Shown piece after piece: positions 8,695 through 17,913 of a stretch of 64,000 nucleotides of DNA; the first letter of the stretch is position 1; each line of letters begins with the position of its first letter. Below the pieces are notes generated by a model that made no database searches, was not told the origin of the DNA, and saw only the letters and a program-made list of their open reading frames with translations. The position numbers and the translations under genes are program-made. The stretch lies in contig CAIMKZ010000048.1 in NCBI GenBank assembly GCA_903842065.1, positions 62,001 through 126,000 of the forward strand, read 5' to 3'. The DNA is from an uncultured Acidobacteriaceae bacterium (lineage in GTDB: Bacteria > Acidobacteriota > Terriglobia > Terriglobales > Acidobacteriaceae).

Positions 8695-10383
8695 ATGAAA
8701 CCTACTTTTCTGTTGAGCCTTGCAGCCGCCGCTGCGGCTATTGTCTTCCCGGTGAACGCACTTGTTGCCCAGCAAGCCGCGGGAGGCAAGTGTGAGAGCA
8801 TGGCCCAGTTCCATGCGCCGAATGTGACCATCTCGAGTTCAGTAGCGGTTACAGCGCCGCTCAAGGTCGGCAATGGCCCGATGGTGGTGACGATATCGAA
8901 GCCGTTTTGCCGGGTAAACGGGTTTCTGACGCCGACGAGCGATTCGCATATCGGCTTTGAGCTCTGGCTGCCTGAAGCTGCGGCGTGGAATCACAAGTTC
9001 GAGGCGGTGGGCAACGGTGGCTTTGCCGGCAGCCTGAACCTGCGCGCCATGCAGCCGGGCTTCGAGCGCGGATACGCCACGATGGCGACCGATCTGGGGC
9101 ATCTGGGCCAGGGCGTCGAGGACATCACCTGGGCGCTCAATCACCCGGAGAAATTTATCGACTATTCGTATCGCGCGGCGCACCTGACGACCGAGGTGTC
9201 GAAGCAGATTATCGCGGCCTACTACGGAACGACCGCGGCGCACTCGTATTATTCAGGATGCTCGGCCGGCGGGATTCAGGGCATCACCGAACTGCTGCGC
9301 TATCCGAAGGACTACGACGGCTACATTGTCGGCGACGGAACGCCGGACCATATGGGTCAGGAGATTGGCGCGTTCTGGAATACGATCGCCGCCTCAGGCC
9401 TGATGAATGCGGCCGACGCTATCCAGCCGGCGCAGATTTCGATGCTGCACGACGCGATTCTGAAGCAGTGCGCGGGCAAAGACGGCGGACTGGCGACTGA
9501 TGCCTTTCTCACTGAGCCTGAGCTCTGCAAGTTCGACACGAAGACGCTTGCCTGCAAGCCGGGGCAGGATGCGGCTGCGTGCCTCACGCCGGGGCAGATC
9601 GCCAATGTGGACAAGATCTTCAAGGGTGGGCCGATTGATCCGGTTACGCACAAGCAGTTTCTTGCGCCGGTTTCGGTGGGCGGCGAGGCGATCTGGGACC
9701 GCTACATCAGCGGCAAGAAGAATCCGGTGGGCTTCGAGCGGCCGTGGGCGGGCTTTATGGCCTACGTTGTCGAGAGCGACGCGGATTATCTGAGCCAGCA
9801 GAAGTATCTGACCTTCAACTTCGGCACCGATCTGGCCGCCGCCCGCAACCTGAAGTTGAGCGGGCAGACGCTGGACGCGGTCTTCAATACACAAAGCCGC
9901 GATCTGGAGGCCTTCAAGGCCGCCGGTGGGAAGGTGATTCAGTACCACGGGTGGGACGACTCGAACATTCCGCCGCTTGAGGCTGTGAACCTGTTCAATG
10001 AGGTTGTGGCCGATCAGGCCAGGCACCACAAGATCACCCCCCAGCAGGCACAGGAGGCGACCGAGAAGTTCTACCGCCTCTTCATGGTGCCGGGCATGGG
10101 GCACTGCTCGGGCGGCGAGGGCCCGAACGTCTTTGGGCAGACCGGCGGAAGCGGCCTGAAGGCCGAACCCGAGTATGACACGCTGCTTGCTCTGGAAGCA
10201 TGGGTTGAGAAGGGAACTGCTCCGGAGCAGTTCATCGGTTCCCACGTGGACCAGAAGACGAAGACCACAACGATGACTCGGCCTCTGTGCGTGTATCCCA
10301 AGGTGGCGATTTACAAGGGCAGCGGCGATCCAAACGATGCCGCGAGCTTCACCTGCGGGAAGGCGTCGGCGGCAAAGCACTAG
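8695..10383 (+). CDS. Secreted tannase/feruloyl esterase family hydrolase (second copy)
   Basis: 562 residues; ATG start, with a signal peptide (LLSLAAAAAAIVFPVNALVAQQ). The tannase CS-D-HC signature is complete: GCSAGGIQG (Cys189-Ser190), HGWDDSNIPP with the likely Asp, and GMGHCSGGEGPNVFG with the His-Cys pair. It resembles the product at 3383 but is clearly diverged and about 30 residues longer, with an insertion before the last motif. Role: ester hydrolysis of phenolic or similar esters outside the cytoplasm. It stands alone between a promoter-like region and a strong hairpin, so it is probably its own transcription unit. Confidence 0.88.
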   Translation: MKPTFLLSLAAAAAAIVFPVNALVAQQAAGGKCESMAQFHAPNVTISSSVAVTAPLKVGNGPMVVTISKPFCRVNGFLTPTSDSHIGFELWLPEAAAWNHKFEAVGNGGFAGSLNLRAMQPGFERGYATMATDLGHLGQGVEDITWALNHPEKFIDYSYRAAHLTTEVSKQIIAAYYGTTAAHSYYSGCSAGGIQGITELLRYPKDYDGYIVGDGTPDHMGQEIGAFWNTIAASGLMNAADAIQPAQISMLHDAILKQCAGKDGGLATDAFLTEPELCKFDTKTLACKPGQDAAACLTPGQIANVDKIFKGGPIDPVTHKQFLAPVSVGGEAIWDRYISGKKNPVGFERPWAGFMAYVVESDADYLSQQKYLTFNFGTDLAAARNLKLSGQTLDAVFNTQSRDLEAFKAAGGKVIQYHGWDDSNIPPLEAVNLFNEVVADQARHHKITPQQAQEATEKFYRLFMVPGMGHCSGGEGPNVFGQTGGSGLKAEPEYDTLLALEAWVEKGTAPEQFIGSHVDQKTKTTTMTRPLCVYPKVAIYKGSGDPNDAASFTCGKASAAKH

Positions 10384-10403
10384 CGCAGGCCTTATACCTG
10401 TCT

Positions 10404-10431
10404 GATTCCGGCCGCGAAAGCGGCCGGAATC
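10404..10431 (+). terminator. Perfect 12-bp hairpin with GAAA tetraloop
   Basis: GATTCCGGCCGC-GAAA-GCGGCCGGAATC lies 20 nt after the esterase stop codon. There is no long T-run, but the stem is strong and the position fits a terminator. Confidence 0.65.
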
Positions 10432-10645
10432 GTTGGGTGTGGATATGCGGTAACTTGCTTGTCCGCAATGGTTTCCGCAACTCTATACCTTTGCTGGAAC
10501 AGTTCAATCTACTGTTTGCCACTTTCGCATGTCCAAAGTTCCTTGTATATTCATCCATCGATAGCGAGTCTTCCCTGGCTGTTCCCCGTTGTTCCAACAG
10601 CTAACTGTTTCAACTCGACCGTAGCAATGCGTCAAAAGGACCGAA

Positions 10646-11857
10646 ATGTCTATCAATGAAGCTGCATCTTTCCGCAACGGACTCCAGCGGCGGGACTTCC
10701 TCAAGCTGGGTGTGGCGGCCACAGCCGCCGGAATCGCCGCGCCACAGGCGTCGGCCGCCGCTCCTCCGGCCAGCCTGGCGGGCGAGAACAGCTACGCAGC
10801 CAAGCTGACCGCCGCGAGCGTAATGCCGTCGAATGTTCCGCAGCGCCCGGGCCCGCCGATTTCGATCGATGTCCACTGCCATTGGGCGCCGGAAGTGTAT
10901 ATGAAGGCGAAGGCCGATCTGGGTCGCCCGGACTTTATCAGCCCCACGAATCACGATCTGGACGCGCGGGCCAAGTGGATGGACGCGCATGGGGAAAAGA
11001 TGCAGGTGCTTACGCTGGGCGGCTTCATGCCCTGGCAGTGGGTGACGCCGGAGCAGGGAGAGCATATCGCGCAGATCACCAACGATGCGGCGATGGAAGC
11101 GCACCTGTCTCATCCCGATCGTTTTCTGTTTGGCATCGAGCTGCCGGTGGGTTATGCCGAGGGTTCGCTGAAGGAGCTGAACCGCGTGGCCGGTAAGAAG
11201 GGCATGGTGGCTGTGCATCTGCCCAACTCGCTGGCCGGGCGCGAGTACCTCTTCGAGGATCGGTTCGCTCCCGTGCTGGCGCGGATTCAGGAACTGGGCC
11301 TGCCCATCCTGATGCATCCTCTGGACGGCGAGCCGAACTGGTATGCCGGGCACAGGCTGAACGATGAGTACTCCGGTGGCTCGCCCGCTGGAGTGGGGTC
11401 GCTGTTTCCCGGACTGACGAACTCTATTGGCGAGACGTTTGAGCAGGCAACCACGGTTGCCAAGCTCATCGTCAGCGGAACCATGGACAAGTATCCGGAG
11501 TTGCAGATCGTTATCAACCACGCGGGCGGAGCGTTTCCGTATGTCGTGGGCAGAATGGATCGCAGCGGCGGCAAGCTGAAGCAGCCCGTCCACGCCTACA
11601 TCCGCCGGTTCTACTACGACAACCTGGCCTGGTATCCGCTTTCGCTGAAGTACCTGATCGACCTGGTCGGGTCAGACCGCGTGGTGGTGGGAACCGACAA
11701 CATGGGCGCTACGACCGGAGCGCAGAACGCTGCCGGAGCCGCACCGGCAGGCGGTCCCGTACCGGGGCCACATTCCGTCCTCGATCAACTCGACCTTTCG
11801 GCAGAAGACCGCGACCTGATCCTGCGAGGGAATCTGAATGCGCTCTTCCATCTGTAA
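10646..11857 (+). CDS. Tat-exported ACMSD-type amidohydrolase/decarboxylase (copy 1)
   Basis: 403 residues. The N-terminus carries a twin-arginine signal (RRDFLKLGV followed by an Ala-rich segment). The body is an amidohydrolase-2 TIM barrel with the full ACMSD metal set: IDVHCHW (HxH on strand 1), LMHPLDGEP, INHAGGAFPYVVGR and GTDNMG with the final Asp. Relatives decarboxylate ring-derived acids such as aminocarboxymuconate semialdehyde or gamma-resorcylate, or hydrolyse C-C or lactone bonds; the sequence does not settle the substrate. Export of this family is unusual. A second Tat-exported paralogue at 16667 shares motifs such as GGFMPWQW and LPNSLAGREYLFE. First gene of a close series of same-strand genes. 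Confidence 0.85.
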   Translation: MSINEAASFRNGLQRRDFLKLGVAATAAGIAAPQASAAAPPASLAGENSYAAKLTAASVMPSNVPQRPGPPISIDVHCHWAPEVYMKAKADLGRPDFISPTNHDLDARAKWMDAHGEKMQVLTLGGFMPWQWVTPEQGEHIAQITNDAAMEAHLSHPDRFLFGIELPVGYAEGSLKELNRVAGKKGMVAVHLPNSLAGREYLFEDRFAPVLARIQELGLPILMHPLDGEPNWYAGHRLNDEYSGGSPAGVGSLFPGLTNSIGETFEQATTVAKLIVSGTMDKYPELQIVINHAGGAFPYVVGRMDRSGGKLKQPVHAYIRRFYYDNLAWYPLSLKYLIDLVGSDRVVVGTDNMGATTGAQNAAGAAPAGGPVPGPHSVLDQLDLSAEDRDLILRGNLNALFHL

Positions 11858-11917
11858 ATAGCAACCCAACAGTAACGGGGGAGACCGCACACTTCGCCCC
11901 AACTCAAGGAGTTTCGA

Positions 11918-12562
11918 ATGCAAAAAGCAGTATTCGCTGTTCTTCTTCTCTCCGGCGCGCTCGCTGTCGCGCAGGGTCCGGCGGCACGCTCGGGCCAAAT
12001 TAGCCCCGGAACCGCCGGCGCAGGCACGCACGGCGACAAGCTCTTCACGGTCGCACAGATGCAAGAGATTCTGGCCAAGGGACCGGTGAAGAACGGCCAG
12101 CCCGCCGGCCTGAGCACGCGCCTGTTTGGCACCAACACTTATAGCTGCGCGTTTATCCGCATCAGCGAAGCCGACCAGCCGCACAGCCACGGCGAGTGGA
12201 GCGAGGTCCTCGTCATTACGCAGGGCACCGGCACCATTGTTACCGGCGGCACTATGAAGGGGCCGTGGACCTCGGGCAGCGCCGTACATCAGACGCTGTT
12301 TGTGGACGCCAGTGGAAATAAGACTACAGGCGGGCAGCAGCTTGGACCTGTGGTTCACCAGGGCGATCCGCCGCCGGAGGCCGACGCTTCGGGAACTTCG
12401 ATTGAAAGCGGCAACGCGTGGGAAGTAAAGCCCGGCGATCTCGTGCTGATTCCCGCCGGCACACCGCACCAGTGGACGAAGCTGAGCGGGCCGGTTGTGT
12501 ATCTCGATATCAAGTTCCCCAAGGCGACCGAGAAGGCAGCCGCAAAGCCGGCCAGCGAATAA
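11918..12562 (+). CDS. Secreted cupin-domain protein
   Basis: 214 residues with a Sec signal peptide (AVFAVLLLSGALAVAQG) and an RBS (AAGGAG) before the ATG. A cupin barrel is visible: QPHSHGEWSEVLVITQGTGT (first cupin motif with two His and a Glu) and KPGDLVLIPAGTPHQW (second motif with the closing His). The metal set looks complete. Cupins include dioxygenases, isomerases and binding proteins, so the reaction is open. It sits 60 nt after the amidohydrolase and before the PrpD-type gene in the same operon-like series, which suggests a step in the same extracytoplasmic pathway. Confidence 0.78.
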   Translation: MQKAVFAVLLLSGALAVAQGPAARSGQISPGTAGAGTHGDKLFTVAQMQEILAKGPVKNGQPAGLSTRLFGTNTYSCAFIRISEADQPHSHGEWSEVLVITQGTGTIVTGGTMKGPWTSGSAVHQTLFVDASGNKTTGGQQLGPVVHQGDPPPEADASGTSIESGNAWEVKPGDLVLIPAGTPHQWTKLSGPVVYLDIKFPKATEKAAAKPASE

Positions 12563-12659
12563 ATGCGAACGGCGATCGCTCGCATCAATCAACAACGAGA
12601 TCGAAGCTCCTATCCCGCATGAAACGCGGGATGGGAGCACGCAAAGGGGACTTTTCGGC

Positions 12660-14123
12660 ATGGTCATAAAGAACTCATTTACACGGCGCAGCCTGCTAAG
12701 TAATTCAAGTTATCTTCTTGCCGCTTCTGCGTTGCCGCGATTTGCGCGCGGTCAGGCGATTACGCCGATGATGCAGCGGCTCAGCACTTATATGGCAGAA
12801 GCCAAGGACAAGGCACTGCCGGAAGAAGTGGCGGAGAAGGCCAAGCAGCATATTCTCGACACCTTCGCGGCAATGGTTTCCGGAGCGACGCTGGCTCCAG
12901 GCGCGGCTGCGTTCAAATTTGCCCGCGATTATGGTGCGAGCGGAAAGCCCTACTCGACGGTTGTGGCCTCGAATATGGTTCTCGATCCCATCAACGCGGC
13001 GTTGATCAACGGTCAGTTGGCGCACTCCGACGAGACCGACGACTCGCACGCGCCTTCGCAGTCGCATCCCGGTTGCGGGGTTGTTCCGGCGGCGTACGCG
13101 GCAGCCGAGCGGTTCGCTGTATCGGGCACGCACTTTCTACGCGCGGTTGCGCTGGGCTACGACGTGGGTACGCGGGTGACGATGACACTCGGCGCAGAGC
13201 CTTACGAGAACGAGAGCCACCGCTCGACGCACATGATCTCGCCCTTGTTCGGAGCGGCGGCCGCGGCGGCTTGCGCTGCCTCGCTCACTGTGCAGCAGAT
13301 GCGCTGGGTTCTGAACTACGCAGCCGAGCAGGCCGGCGGAATCGCGCTGTGGAACCGCGACCCCGACCACATCGAGAAGGGCTTTGACTTTGCAGGTGGG
13401 CCGGCGCGCGACGGCGTGGCCTCCGCCATGTACGTTTACTCCGGCTGGACCGGGCTCGACGATGTTTTCACCGGGCCGCACAACTTCTTTCTCGCCTTCA
13501 ACCCACATGCCGATCCCAACGGGTTGATCGACAAGCTGGGCAGCGAGTTTCAGGTTGCGCGTACTGACATCAAGCGCTGGACCATCGGCATGCCGATCCA
13601 AGCGCCCATCGACGCCATGGAGTTTATTCGCCGCGAGAACTCGTTCACGCCGGCCGATGTGAAGTCGATCGCGGTGCGCATCGCCCCGCAAGAAGGCGCG
13701 ATCGTCGACAATCGTGCATTGCCCGACATCTGCATGCAGCATCTGCTTGCGGTCATGCTGCTCGACAAGACCATCACCTTCAAGACCGCGCACGATGCCG
13801 CGCGCATGAAGGACCCTGCGGTTCTGGAGCAGCGCGCCAAGGTGAGCATCGTCAACGACGAAGAGCTGGGCAAACTGATGCCGCATCGCCAGGCCACGGT
13901 CATTCTTACGTTGAACGACGGGCGCAGCTTCTCAAAACACGTGGACTCGGTTCGGGGCACGGTATCGAACCCCATGACCAGCGACGAAGTGAAGACAAAA
14001 GCACGCGATCTGATGGCGCCCACGCTGGGCGCGGAGAAGACCACGAAGTTTATCGACGGCATCTTCGCAATTGAGAAGCTTGGCGATATCCGCGAGCTGC
14101 GAGGCCTGCTGCAAACGCCGTAA
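12660..14123 (+). CDS. Exported MmgE/PrpD family protein
   Basis: ATG at 12660 chosen: AGGGGA lies 9 nt upstream, and the longer ORF would overlap the cupin gene by 68 nt. 487 residues. The N-terminus has a twin-arginine-like signal (RRSLLSN and a hydrophobic stretch). The rest is MmgE/PrpD: QHILDTFAAMVSGA, INGQLAHSDETDDSHAPSQSHPG and VALGYDVGTRV. Characterised members are 2-methylcitrate dehydratases, iminodisuccinate epimerase and cis-aconitate decarboxylase, all cytosolic as far as I know. The signal peptide is therefore unexpected. A dehydratase or decarboxylase role on an acid intermediate is inferred. Confidence 0.8.
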   Translation: MVIKNSFTRRSLLSNSSYLLAASALPRFARGQAITPMMQRLSTYMAEAKDKALPEEVAEKAKQHILDTFAAMVSGATLAPGAAAFKFARDYGASGKPYSTVVASNMVLDPINAALINGQLAHSDETDDSHAPSQSHPGCGVVPAAYAAAERFAVSGTHFLRAVALGYDVGTRVTMTLGAEPYENESHRSTHMISPLFGAAAAAACAASLTVQQMRWVLNYAAEQAGGIALWNRDPDHIEKGFDFAGGPARDGVASAMYVYSGWTGLDDVFTGPHNFFLAFNPHADPNGLIDKLGSEFQVARTDIKRWTIGMPIQAPIDAMEFIRRENSFTPADVKSIAVRIAPQEGAIVDNRALPDICMQHLLAVMLLDKTITFKTAHDAARMKDPAVLEQRAKVSIVNDEELGKLMPHRQATVILTLNDGRSFSKHVDSVRGTVSNPMTSDEVKTKARDLMAPTLGAEKTTKFIDGIFAIEKLGDIRELRGLLQTP

Positions 14124-14149
14124 TGAGGTACACCCGGGAGGGAAAGCAG

Positions 14150-14677
14150 ATGCTTGTTCGACCCATGAAAGTAGTCGCCGCGAGAGCCGTTTTCGCAATA
14201 CTGGTATGCGCGGCAGGGCAGGTCGCGATTTCAGCACAGAATCTCGACACGCACGGGATGCCGTCTCAACAGCAGCTATCAACGCCGGAATATCTGAAGA
14301 CGGTTCTGATCAAGGTGACGAAGCGCGAGTATGACATCAAGAAGCTGGTGTCTGCGCCGTCGCTTTCTCCCGAGGCGAAGGTGGGGCAGGCGCTGTGGCA
14401 GCAACGCTGCGGATACTGCCACGACGGCATGGGGCAGCCCACTTACAAGACCATGGGCAGCTGGATCGACTCCGACATGGTGAAGGATCTGGGCGCCGAC
14501 ACCGTGAAAGCTTTCATCTCAAACGGCGTGGACCGGATGCCTGCGTTCAAGTATGGACTCGACGACAAGCAGATCAACGCCATCGTCGAATTTCTCAAGA
14601 CGGTTTCTCCCAAGCTGAAGCCCACGGCGGCACAGCTGGCGGGCAAGCTGGATGGCCCCGGCAGCAACGCGGAATAA
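14150..14677 (+). CDS. Secreted monoheme c-type cytochrome
   Basis: ATG 14150 chosen because GGGAGG is 7 nt upstream; an alternative ATG at 14123 overlaps the stop codon of the previous gene by one base. 175 residues, with a signal peptide ending near ISAQ. One heme site, CGYCH, follows VGQALWQQR, and RMPAF supplies the likely axial methionine, as in class I cytochromes. Position directly behind the PrpD-type gene and before another heme-binding protein suggests it takes electrons from an oxidation in the periplasm. Confidence 0.85.
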   Translation: MLVRPMKVVAARAVFAILVCAAGQVAISAQNLDTHGMPSQQQLSTPEYLKTVLIKVTKREYDIKKLVSAPSLSPEAKVGQALWQQRCGYCHDGMGQPTYKTMGSWIDSDMVKDLGADTVKAFISNGVDRMPAFKYGLDDKQINAIVEFLKTVSPKLKPTAAQLAGKLDGPGSNAE

Positions 14678-14708
14678 CGCATCGATCCACGGCATAAATG
14701 AGGCAATG

Positions 14709-16601
14709 ATGAAGAAGTTATCTATCGCGATCGTTCTGGCGTTGGTGGTGATTGGGCTTGCGGCCTGGACCGCTGTGTACACTCGCTCAGCTGAGGCTGC
14801 CAGCGAGCACCCTGCCCTCATAGGCGCAATTCACAGCGCCGGTGGAAAGGCGATGGGCGGCGTGGCCGTATCGGCGCGCTCATCGGAGCAGACATTTAAC
14901 ACAACGGTATACACGGATGAGACCGGCGAGTATGTGTTTCCCGCTCTGGCCAGTGGCAACTACAAGATCTGGGCGCAGGCGGTGGGTTTCTCGATCGACC
15001 GCGCCGAGGTGAAGCTGGATGGAGCCGCGACGGCTCGCCAGAACTTCTCGCTCAAGCCGATCGACAACTTCGAGATGCAGCTCACCGGCTCGGAGTGGCT
15101 CGCGGCCTTGCCCGAGGACACGGCTCAACACAAGAAGATGAAGCAGGTTCTCTACGTCTCCTGCACGGGCTGCCACGGACTCGATCTGGTTCTGAACAAC
15201 CGCTTCGACGAAGAGGGCTGGCGGTTGCAGGTGAAGTCGATGGAGTCGGCCGACTACCGCGGCTATCGCGGCGCAGACGACATGCCGGCCGGCAACCTCG
15301 GCTGGGAGGGTCAGGTCATCCGGCATCATCGCGACGAGCTTGCAAAGTATCTGGCCGAGATGCGCGGCCCCGGCCCCTCACCGATGAAGCTGAAGCCCTT
15401 CCCGCGGCCTACCGGCGAAGCTGCCCGCGCGGTGATCACCGAGTACGATCTGCCTAACGAAATTATTCCGACCGAGATGGGACGCAACTACGGCGACGAC
15501 TGGACGCTTGGCCCCTCTACCGGCATGCACGGGCAGGTCGGCATCCACGATGTGGTCGCAGACAACCTGGGCAAAGCCTGGATTACGTCGAGCCGCGAGT
15601 CCTTTGAGACCAACCGCCAGCTAATCAAGCTCGATCCCAAGACCGGAGCGATGACGCTGATCAATGTTCGGAACGCCAACGGTGGTGCGATGTACTACGA
15701 GCAGATCACGCAGCCCGATCCCAAGGGATATATATGGATGCACGGCGGCGGTAACTTTGTGCGCATCGATCCGGCCACCGATACGCTCACGGCTTATCCC
15801 ATTCCGCGCGTCTATGGCGGGACGATGAATTCGATCGATCCTGACTCCAAGGGCCGGGTGTTTGCCAACGGCCACTCGGGCACGGTCGAGTTCGATCCAG
15901 CTGGGCAGGATGCAACCGGCATCATTTATCCCGGCTGGCACTACTACCAGCAAATTACGCCGGGCAACAGCACCACCTACGGAATCTCTGTCGATTCGGA
16001 AGACAATCCGTGGTGGTCTGAGAGCTATTCGAGCAAGGTGGCTGTGCGCAACATGAAGACCGGCAAGGTGACCGAGTTCGACATGCGCGATCCTGGTTAC
16101 GAGGCTCGCAAGGCGCTCTTCAAGTCCGACTTAGCCTTCTACGAGTCAATCGGCGGAGAGATCTGGTCCGGCACTTCGGGCACTCCGCTGCCGTATGGCG
16201 AGTTCCCGCGCAGGCTGGCGGCGGACAAGACCGGCGACACAGTGTGGATTCCGAACTGGGCGCAGACGAATATCGCCGAGATCAACATCCACACGATGAA
16301 GGTGACGTATCACGAGTTGCCGCTGCAAATGCATCCTTATAAGACCATCGTGGACAAGTTCCACAATGTCTATACGGACACGCAGGTGGGCGACGGGCTG
16401 TACAAGTTCACTCCTTCAACTCAGAAGTGGACTTACTTCCAACTGCCGACGCATGGATGCAGTTCACGGCACATGAGCTTCGATGACAACCTGAACGAGG
16501 CATGGATTCCCTGCGATCAGGCCGACACCGTCGATCGTGTGCAGTTCCGCACCGCCGAGCAGGTGCGTGCGCTGAAGGCAGCGGCAATTCCAGCGAAATA
16601 G
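14709..16601 (+). CDS. Heme-binding carboxypeptidase-regulatory plus Vgb-like beta-propeller protein
   Basis: Tandem ATGs at 14706 and 14709; the second has better spacing to GAGG. About 630 residues. A signal anchor (KKLSIAIVLALVVIGLAAW) leads to a carboxypeptidase-regulatory Ig-like domain (about residues 35-105, AIHSAGGKAMGGVAVSAR to NYKIWAQAVGFS). Then comes a single heme site, CTGCH, in a short cytochrome-like segment. The rest (about 215-630) is a propeller with the streptogramin-lyase style repeats (KAWITSSRES, GYIWMHGGGN, NEAWIPCDQADTVDR). Lyase activity is not implied, since such propellers often only bind. The combination with a heme site suggests an electron-accepting sensor or dehydrogenase-like subunit in the periplasm. 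Confidence 0.75.
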   Translation: MKKLSIAIVLALVVIGLAAWTAVYTRSAEAASEHPALIGAIHSAGGKAMGGVAVSARSSEQTFNTTVYTDETGEYVFPALASGNYKIWAQAVGFSIDRAEVKLDGAATARQNFSLKPIDNFEMQLTGSEWLAALPEDTAQHKKMKQVLYVSCTGCHGLDLVLNNRFDEEGWRLQVKSMESADYRGYRGADDMPAGNLGWEGQVIRHHRDELAKYLAEMRGPGPSPMKLKPFPRPTGEAARAVITEYDLPNEIIPTEMGRNYGDDWTLGPSTGMHGQVGIHDVVADNLGKAWITSSRESFETNRQLIKLDPKTGAMTLINVRNANGGAMYYEQITQPDPKGYIWMHGGGNFVRIDPATDTLTAYPIPRVYGGTMNSIDPDSKGRVFANGHSGTVEFDPAGQDATGIIYPGWHYYQQITPGNSTTYGISVDSEDNPWWSESYSSKVAVRNMKTGKVTEFDMRDPGYEARKALFKSDLAFYESIGGEIWSGTSGTPLPYGEFPRRLAADKTGDTVWIPNWAQTNIAEINIHTMKVTYHELPLQMHPYKTIVDKFHNVYTDTQVGDGLYKFTPSTQKWTYFQLPTHGCSSRHMSFDDNLNEAWIPCDQADTVDRVQFRTAEQVRALKAAAIPAK

Positions 16602-16666
16602 AGAACGAGGCTGGCGATGTATTCTCAGCTCATCGAGTTGAACATGCATCGCCGGGGAGACTAGCA

Positions 16667-17860
16667 ATGACGAAAGAAACGGGATATTTGAACCGTCGGG
16701 ACTTTTTTAAGGTTGGAGCAGCGGTAACGGCGGCCACCGCAATCACCGGCCCCGAGGCAAAGGCGCAGACGTGGGCGCAGAGCTATGCGGGCGAGAACAG
16801 CTATGCCGGAAAACCAATACCGCAGGGCACGCCGAAGCCCTGGAATGTGCCGCAGATTCCAGGCCCGCCCATTTCGATCGACGTGCACACGCACTGGTCG
16901 CCGCAGGGCTATCTGGATCTGAAGGCCAAATGGGGGAAGCCCGACAATCTGACGCCTTCCAACTACGACATGGAGAAACGCATCCAGTGGATGACGGCGA
17001 ACGGCGAGAAGATGCAGGTTCTCACGCTGGGCGGATTCATGCCCTGGCAGTGGACTTCTCCCGAGCAGGCGCTCCAGGTGGCGCAGGTTGTCAATGATGC
17101 GGCCATCGAGGTTCACGCAAAATATCCAGATCACTTTCTTGCTGGAATCGAGCTGCCGGTCAACGCGCCCGATCTGGCGCTCAAGGAACTGGATCGCGTG
17201 GCCGGCAAGCCGGGTATGGTGGGCGTGCATCTGCCTAACTCGCTGGCGGGGCGCGAGTATCTGTTTGAGCCCGCGTTCGCGCCGGTGCTGGCGCGCTGCG
17301 ACGAGCAGAAGATACCGCTGCTCATCCATCCGCTGGACGGCGAGCCGAACTGGTACGCCGGACACCGGCTTGCCGATCCCTACTCGGGACCGAATCAGAC
17401 CGGGTTGTTTCCCGGGCTGACCAATACGGCAGGCGAGACGTTTGAACAGGCGACGACGATTTCGAAGCTGATCGTCAGCGGCACGCTCGACAAGTATCCC
17501 AACCTGGACATCGTTGCGGCGCACTCCGGTGGAGCGTTCGCCTTTATCGCCTCGCGCATCGACTGGCGCGGCGGCGACAACGGCCTCAAGCACCCCTTCC
17601 TGAGCTATGTGCGCCGGTTCTACTTCGATGCGCAGACGTATTATCCGCTGGCGCTGAAGTTCCTGATCGAGTTTGCCGGGGCCGACCGCATCGTGGTCGG
17701 AACGGACAACATGGGTCCGCAGGCCAACACCAACGCCAACAACACGAACGCCAACCGGCCGCAGGGAGGACCGCACTCCCTCATCGACCAGGTAGGGCTT
17801 TCGGCAGGAGATCGCGATCTGATTCTGAGAGGGAACCTCACGCGTCTCTTCAAGCTGTAG
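16667..17860 (+). CDS. Tat-exported ACMSD-type amidohydrolase/decarboxylase (copy 2)
   Basis: ATG at 16667 chosen because GGGGAGA lies 6 nt upstream; the longer ORF overlaps the previous gene. 397 residues. Twin-arginine signal NRRDFFKVGAAV. Metal ligands as in copy 1: IDVHTHW, LIHPLDGEP, AAHSGGAFAFIASR and GTDNMG. The two copies share long stretches (GEKMQVLTLGGFMPWQW, LPNSLAGREYLFE), so they arose by duplication and may act on related substrates or form a mixed oligomer. A strong terminator hairpin follows, ending this operon segment. Confidence 0.85.
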   Translation: MTKETGYLNRRDFFKVGAAVTAATAITGPEAKAQTWAQSYAGENSYAGKPIPQGTPKPWNVPQIPGPPISIDVHTHWSPQGYLDLKAKWGKPDNLTPSNYDMEKRIQWMTANGEKMQVLTLGGFMPWQWTSPEQALQVAQVVNDAAIEVHAKYPDHFLAGIELPVNAPDLALKELDRVAGKPGMVGVHLPNSLAGREYLFEPAFAPVLARCDEQKIPLLIHPLDGEPNWYAGHRLADPYSGPNQTGLFPGLTNTAGETFEQATTISKLIVSGTLDKYPNLDIVAAHSGGAFAFIASRIDWRGGDNGLKHPFLSYVRRFYFDAQTYYPLALKFLIEFAGADRIVVGTDNMGPQANTNANNTNANRPQGGPHSLIDQVGLSAGDRDLILRGNLTRLFKL

Positions 17861-17871
17861 TGCAATGTAAG

Positions 17872-17913
17872 GGCGCGGGGCAGGCGGGTCTAACGGGCCG
17901 CCTGCCCCGCGCC
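17872..17913 (+). terminator. Perfect 16-bp GC-rich hairpin
   Basis: GGCGCGGGGCAGGCGG (17872-17887) pairs fully with CCGCCTGCCCCGCGCC (17898-17913), with a 10-nt loop. It lies 11 nt after the stop codon of the second amidohydrolase and is followed only by ATTTGC. Probable terminator or strong 3'-end protection within the gene series. Confidence 0.75.

Noticed and set aside
9394-10380. Minus-strand ORF of 328 aa opposite the second esterase
   Set aside because: It is a shadow of the plus-strand tannase-type gene, with Arg/Leu-rich composition and no family motif.
10384-10645. Short ORFs around the hairpin at 10404
   Set aside because: They run through the terminator and lack any protein-like character.
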